A stretch of 64,000 nucleotides of DNA from Leishmania donovani. Its lineage: Eukaryota > Euglenozoa > Kinetoplastea > Trypanosomatida > Trypanosomatidae. The DNA is taken from NCBI RefSeq assembly GCF_000227135.1, contig NC_018260.1, positions 592,429-656,428 on the forward strand. The letters run 5' to 3'. Within the stretch, counting starts at the first letter, position 1. Each line of letters begins with the position of its first letter. A program made the translations under genes and the position numbers. Shown piece by piece: positions 62,001 to 64,000 of the stretch. The notes under the pieces were generated by a model that did no database searches, was not told the DNA's origin, and was given only the letters and a program-made list of their open reading frames with translations.

Positions 62001-62549
62001 ACATGATGAGGCCCCGGGCTTTTCACTGGCCCCTTCCTTGTGTCTCTAAGTGGTGGTCGTCTCATCTGGCTTTCGTTACACGCGCGGCGCCTTCAAAAGC
62101 TCTATTTCTTTCTGAAAAATTGCCTTTTGTGCCTACATTAAACCTTTGCTTGTGCGTCGCATCCCGGCAAGCGTGATGGTTTTGTATCTCTGGAGAATAA
62201 GAAAATAAGATGACTCCTTGTGTGGTCTCTTCATTGTTCATCCTCACAGCGATTTTGGTTTTCTTTGCATCCGGTGCTCCGTAGTCAGCCTGGTGGTCAT
62301 TTGAGTTCACACAGAAAGTCAACTCATCATCAGCATTGTAATACCAATGGCGTCCGTTCATTCGAAGCCAAAATGTCCTTTGGAGCGCATGCAGTCAGTT
62401 CCCATTACGGAAAACTGCTGTGGCTTCCCGAAGGCAGCCCTAAAGGCATTTTGTGCTTTGGCAACAAGGTGAGTCTTAAAGCGTGCGGAAAAAAAATGGG
62501 GCTGCTGGCGAGCTGCTTTTGCGGCCCCTGTCACTTGGGGGGGGGGGCG
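59007..62549. other. Gene-free region: T-depleted block and AT-richer block
   Basis: No intact gene. After a short 3' UTR-like part, 59,270-59,720 resembles the repeat at 62,550 but is more GC-rich. From about 59,670 to 60,720 the + strand is almost free of T (none in 59701-59760 or 60061-60120) with long A and G/C homopolymers. From about 60,720 to 62,540 the sequence becomes AT-richer, with poly-A, poly-T and poly-G runs and no gene-like frames. Long frames on both strands at 59164-60264 are a by-product, because every stop codon on either strand needs a T on the + strand. Confidence 0.55.
59290..59720 (+). mobile_element. Diverged copy of the SIDER-like repeat (partial)
   Basis: Positions 59478-59640 line up by eye with 62670-62830: both contain a GGCAGGG-CAGGCGCC-ACGACGTGGGG block, CGATGC, GATGGCGCTGCG and GCGACCCGCGACCG in the same order. 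This copy tends to have C where the other has T. Boundaries outside the core are uncertain. Confidence 0.5.
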
Positions 62550-63080
62550 TCGTTCCAATGATGCCCGTTGACGGAGGGGGCGCCGGGATGTGATATCAGG
62601 GTCCCGTACCCCCACCCTGTGTGGGGAAGAAGCCAGGCAGCCCCTATCCCCTGCCAATGCTGCACCGCACCTGGCGGTGGCAGGGCCAGGCGCCTACGAC
62701 GTGGGGAGGTCAGAGCGATGCATCGCTGCTGACGTGGGCGGCCAGGTCGTGGATGGCGCTGCGTCGGAGCGACCCGCGACCGTGCACCGGGCTGCGCCAT
62801 CCATGCTATATGGGCGGAGTGTCAGCGCGACTCGACCGCGACCCGCCCGGCCCTCACTGCCTCCTGGTGTGGGGCGCCTGCGCCACGCCGAGGGATGCGC
62901 CGGGTGGCGGCCGGCATAGTGGGGGCAGCTGTGGGGCTGCGTGCGCAGAAGAGGCTGGCAGAGGCTGAGGCAGGGCCCGTGCTGAGATGGCTGCGCCGGC
63001 GCACGGCTGTGATGCGCGTGTCTCTAGCGCTGCTTCGCACCACGCGATGGGGGCCTGCGACGGGCCGGGGCTAGCGTGCC
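62550..63080 (+). mobile_element. SIDER-like degenerate retroposon copy B
   Basis: About 530 bp homologous to 32355-32890 in the same orientation, with shared blocks GAAGCCAGGCAGCC, AGGTCAGAGCGATGCATCGC, TCAGCGCGACTCGA and CACGCGATGGGG. It lies downstream of the M20 peptidase gene, as expected for an element in 3' UTR or intergenic DNA. No coding capacity remains. Confidence 0.65.
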
Positions 63081-63783
63081 CCTTCCGCCCATGCTGTGGA
63101 GGCGAAACGGACATGTTGGAGCGAAAACATACCTGTTTGTGCACTTAGAAAAACTGGACGGGACACGAAGGTTAGTGGTGAAGACTGATGTGGGAGGTAG
63201 TTTGTCGGCTTTTGGTTCCACTTGTGGGCGGGGGGATGGATGAAGAGGTAGAGGTATCAGATGCCGTTGGTGATCATTGCTCAGAAAGGATGGGAGAGTG
63301 CAGGCTTTCCTAGTGTGTGAAGTCAGGAGATAGTGGAAGGATGCCTCTTATATTGAAGTTTCTAAGTCTGTGGTAGTGTGTGTACACTGATAGATATCAT
63401 CACTATGGAGGAGGTTGTCGACAGGTGATGTTCTGTGTTTCTCTGGCGATATGACTGATCCCCTTTGCCGAACTTTGCTCAACGGAGAATACGTGTTTCA
63501 AGCAGTGATTTCCGCTCTGGAAGCACCTGGTATCTCGGTGTCATGGAAGTACAGTAGGGAATCGGTCTATCGTACTTTTTCGCGGTTTCTGAGCAGGATT
63601 TATTAGGAGTCAGACCCACAGCAACTGGAGTGTACTTTTTGTTGTCCGTGATTAAACAATCGGCGCTTTTCTTTGCAGTGGAAAGTGCTCATCTTTGCAT
63701 CAAACTCCCTATTCGTGCCGATCTTTACTTTTTAGAGTTCGAGAAGCAGCAACGATCGGAGCAATCCCTGAAAGCGAAAATAG
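63081..63783. other. Right-edge intergenic region
   Basis: Mixed-composition DNA of about 50 percent GC without TG tracts. A 63-codon + frame ending at 63606 contains NGEYVFQAVISALEAPGISV, which is moderately protein-like but unassigned; it may be a remnant of an older coding element. Confidence 0.4.
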
Positions 63784-64000
63784 GAACGTGGAGACAGTGC
63801 TGGGTACCTTCAGCCACCGCCCAGACGAGCAGCACGAATTCGTAAGCATCCGGTTTCCCGCGACTCGGCGACACTGTACAGGACTCTGGATAACGTGCTG
63901 ATCGTGCGGGCGGTCTTCGTGTACTCTGCACACGGAAGTGCCACCGTGGTAAATCTGCAAAGTGATTCGACAGCGCTGATCGGCGGTGCCGGCGCGGGCG
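63784..64000 (+). other. Open reading stretch running off the window end
   Basis: A + frame stays open from after a TAG at 63781-63783 to the window edge (72 codons, no ATG). It reads as mixed-composition, protein-like sequence (for example TLYRTLDNVLIVRAVFVYSA). It could be a gene fragment or decayed mobile-element coding sequence; no family recognised. Confidence 0.3.

Noticed and set aside
1..64000. CRISPR arrays, operons with ribosome-binding sites, riboswitches
   Set aside because: The window is eukaryotic trypanosomatid DNA; no regularly spaced repeats or bacterial signals were seen.

Overview
This window reads as nuclear chromosomal DNA of a Leishmania-type trypanosomatid. The evidence is structural: every convincing gene is intron-free and on the + strand, genes are separated by long pyrimidine-rich spacers full of TG, TA and poly-G/poly-C tracts, most starts lie downstream of a polypyrimidine-AG site suited to spliced-leader trans-splicing, codon use is GC-rich, and short degenerate retroposon-like repeats sit in the spacers. 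No strand switch, tRNA, rRNA or telomere repeat was seen, so 1-59,006 looks like part of one polycistronic unit. From memory, the order epimerase, dehydrogenase, M20 peptidase resembles Leishmania chromosome 33; this is unverified.

Layout: a small single-RRM protein (2380-2766) is followed by 8 kb with no intact gene but one probable pseudogene (about 6990-7651). A giant gene (10786-21114) encodes a TPR protein ending in a CHAT fold. Next come a C2-like/ubiquitin-like protein (23345-25903), a PPR/TPR-like helical-repeat protein (27435-29333), two PRA1-family membrane proteins (30127-31290 and 33724-34440) flanking a SIDER-like repeat, a GST-like protein (36871-37533), an unknown protein (38884-39867), a TauE/SafE-type membrane protein (41371-43383), ribulose-phosphate 3-epimerase (44682-45473), an unknown probably mitochondrial protein (47198-48736), a divergent PROPPIN (49528-51318), an ER-type short-chain dehydrogenase (52496-53476), a TruD/PUS7-family protein (54419-57121) and an M20 metallopeptidase (57588-59006). 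The last 5 kb hold no intact gene, two repeat copies, a strikingly T-poor block and an AT-richer block.

The genes do not form a pathway, as is usual in trypanosomatid arrays. Themes are membrane traffic and autophagy (PRA1 pair, PROPPIN), mitochondrial RNA biology (PPR-like, TruD-like) and basic metabolism (epimerase, dehydrogenase, peptidase). The most interesting signal is that three proteins keep a recognisable fold but have lost its hallmark residues: the CHAT domain lacks both His and Cys, the TruD-like protein lacks the Gly-x-Lys-Asp motif, and the PROPPIN lacks FRRG. Expression control here would be post-transcriptional, which fits the long UTR-like spacers and the repeats within them.

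Start codons were chosen as ATG. Several long frames extend upstream through non-ATG codons; those extensions were trimmed.
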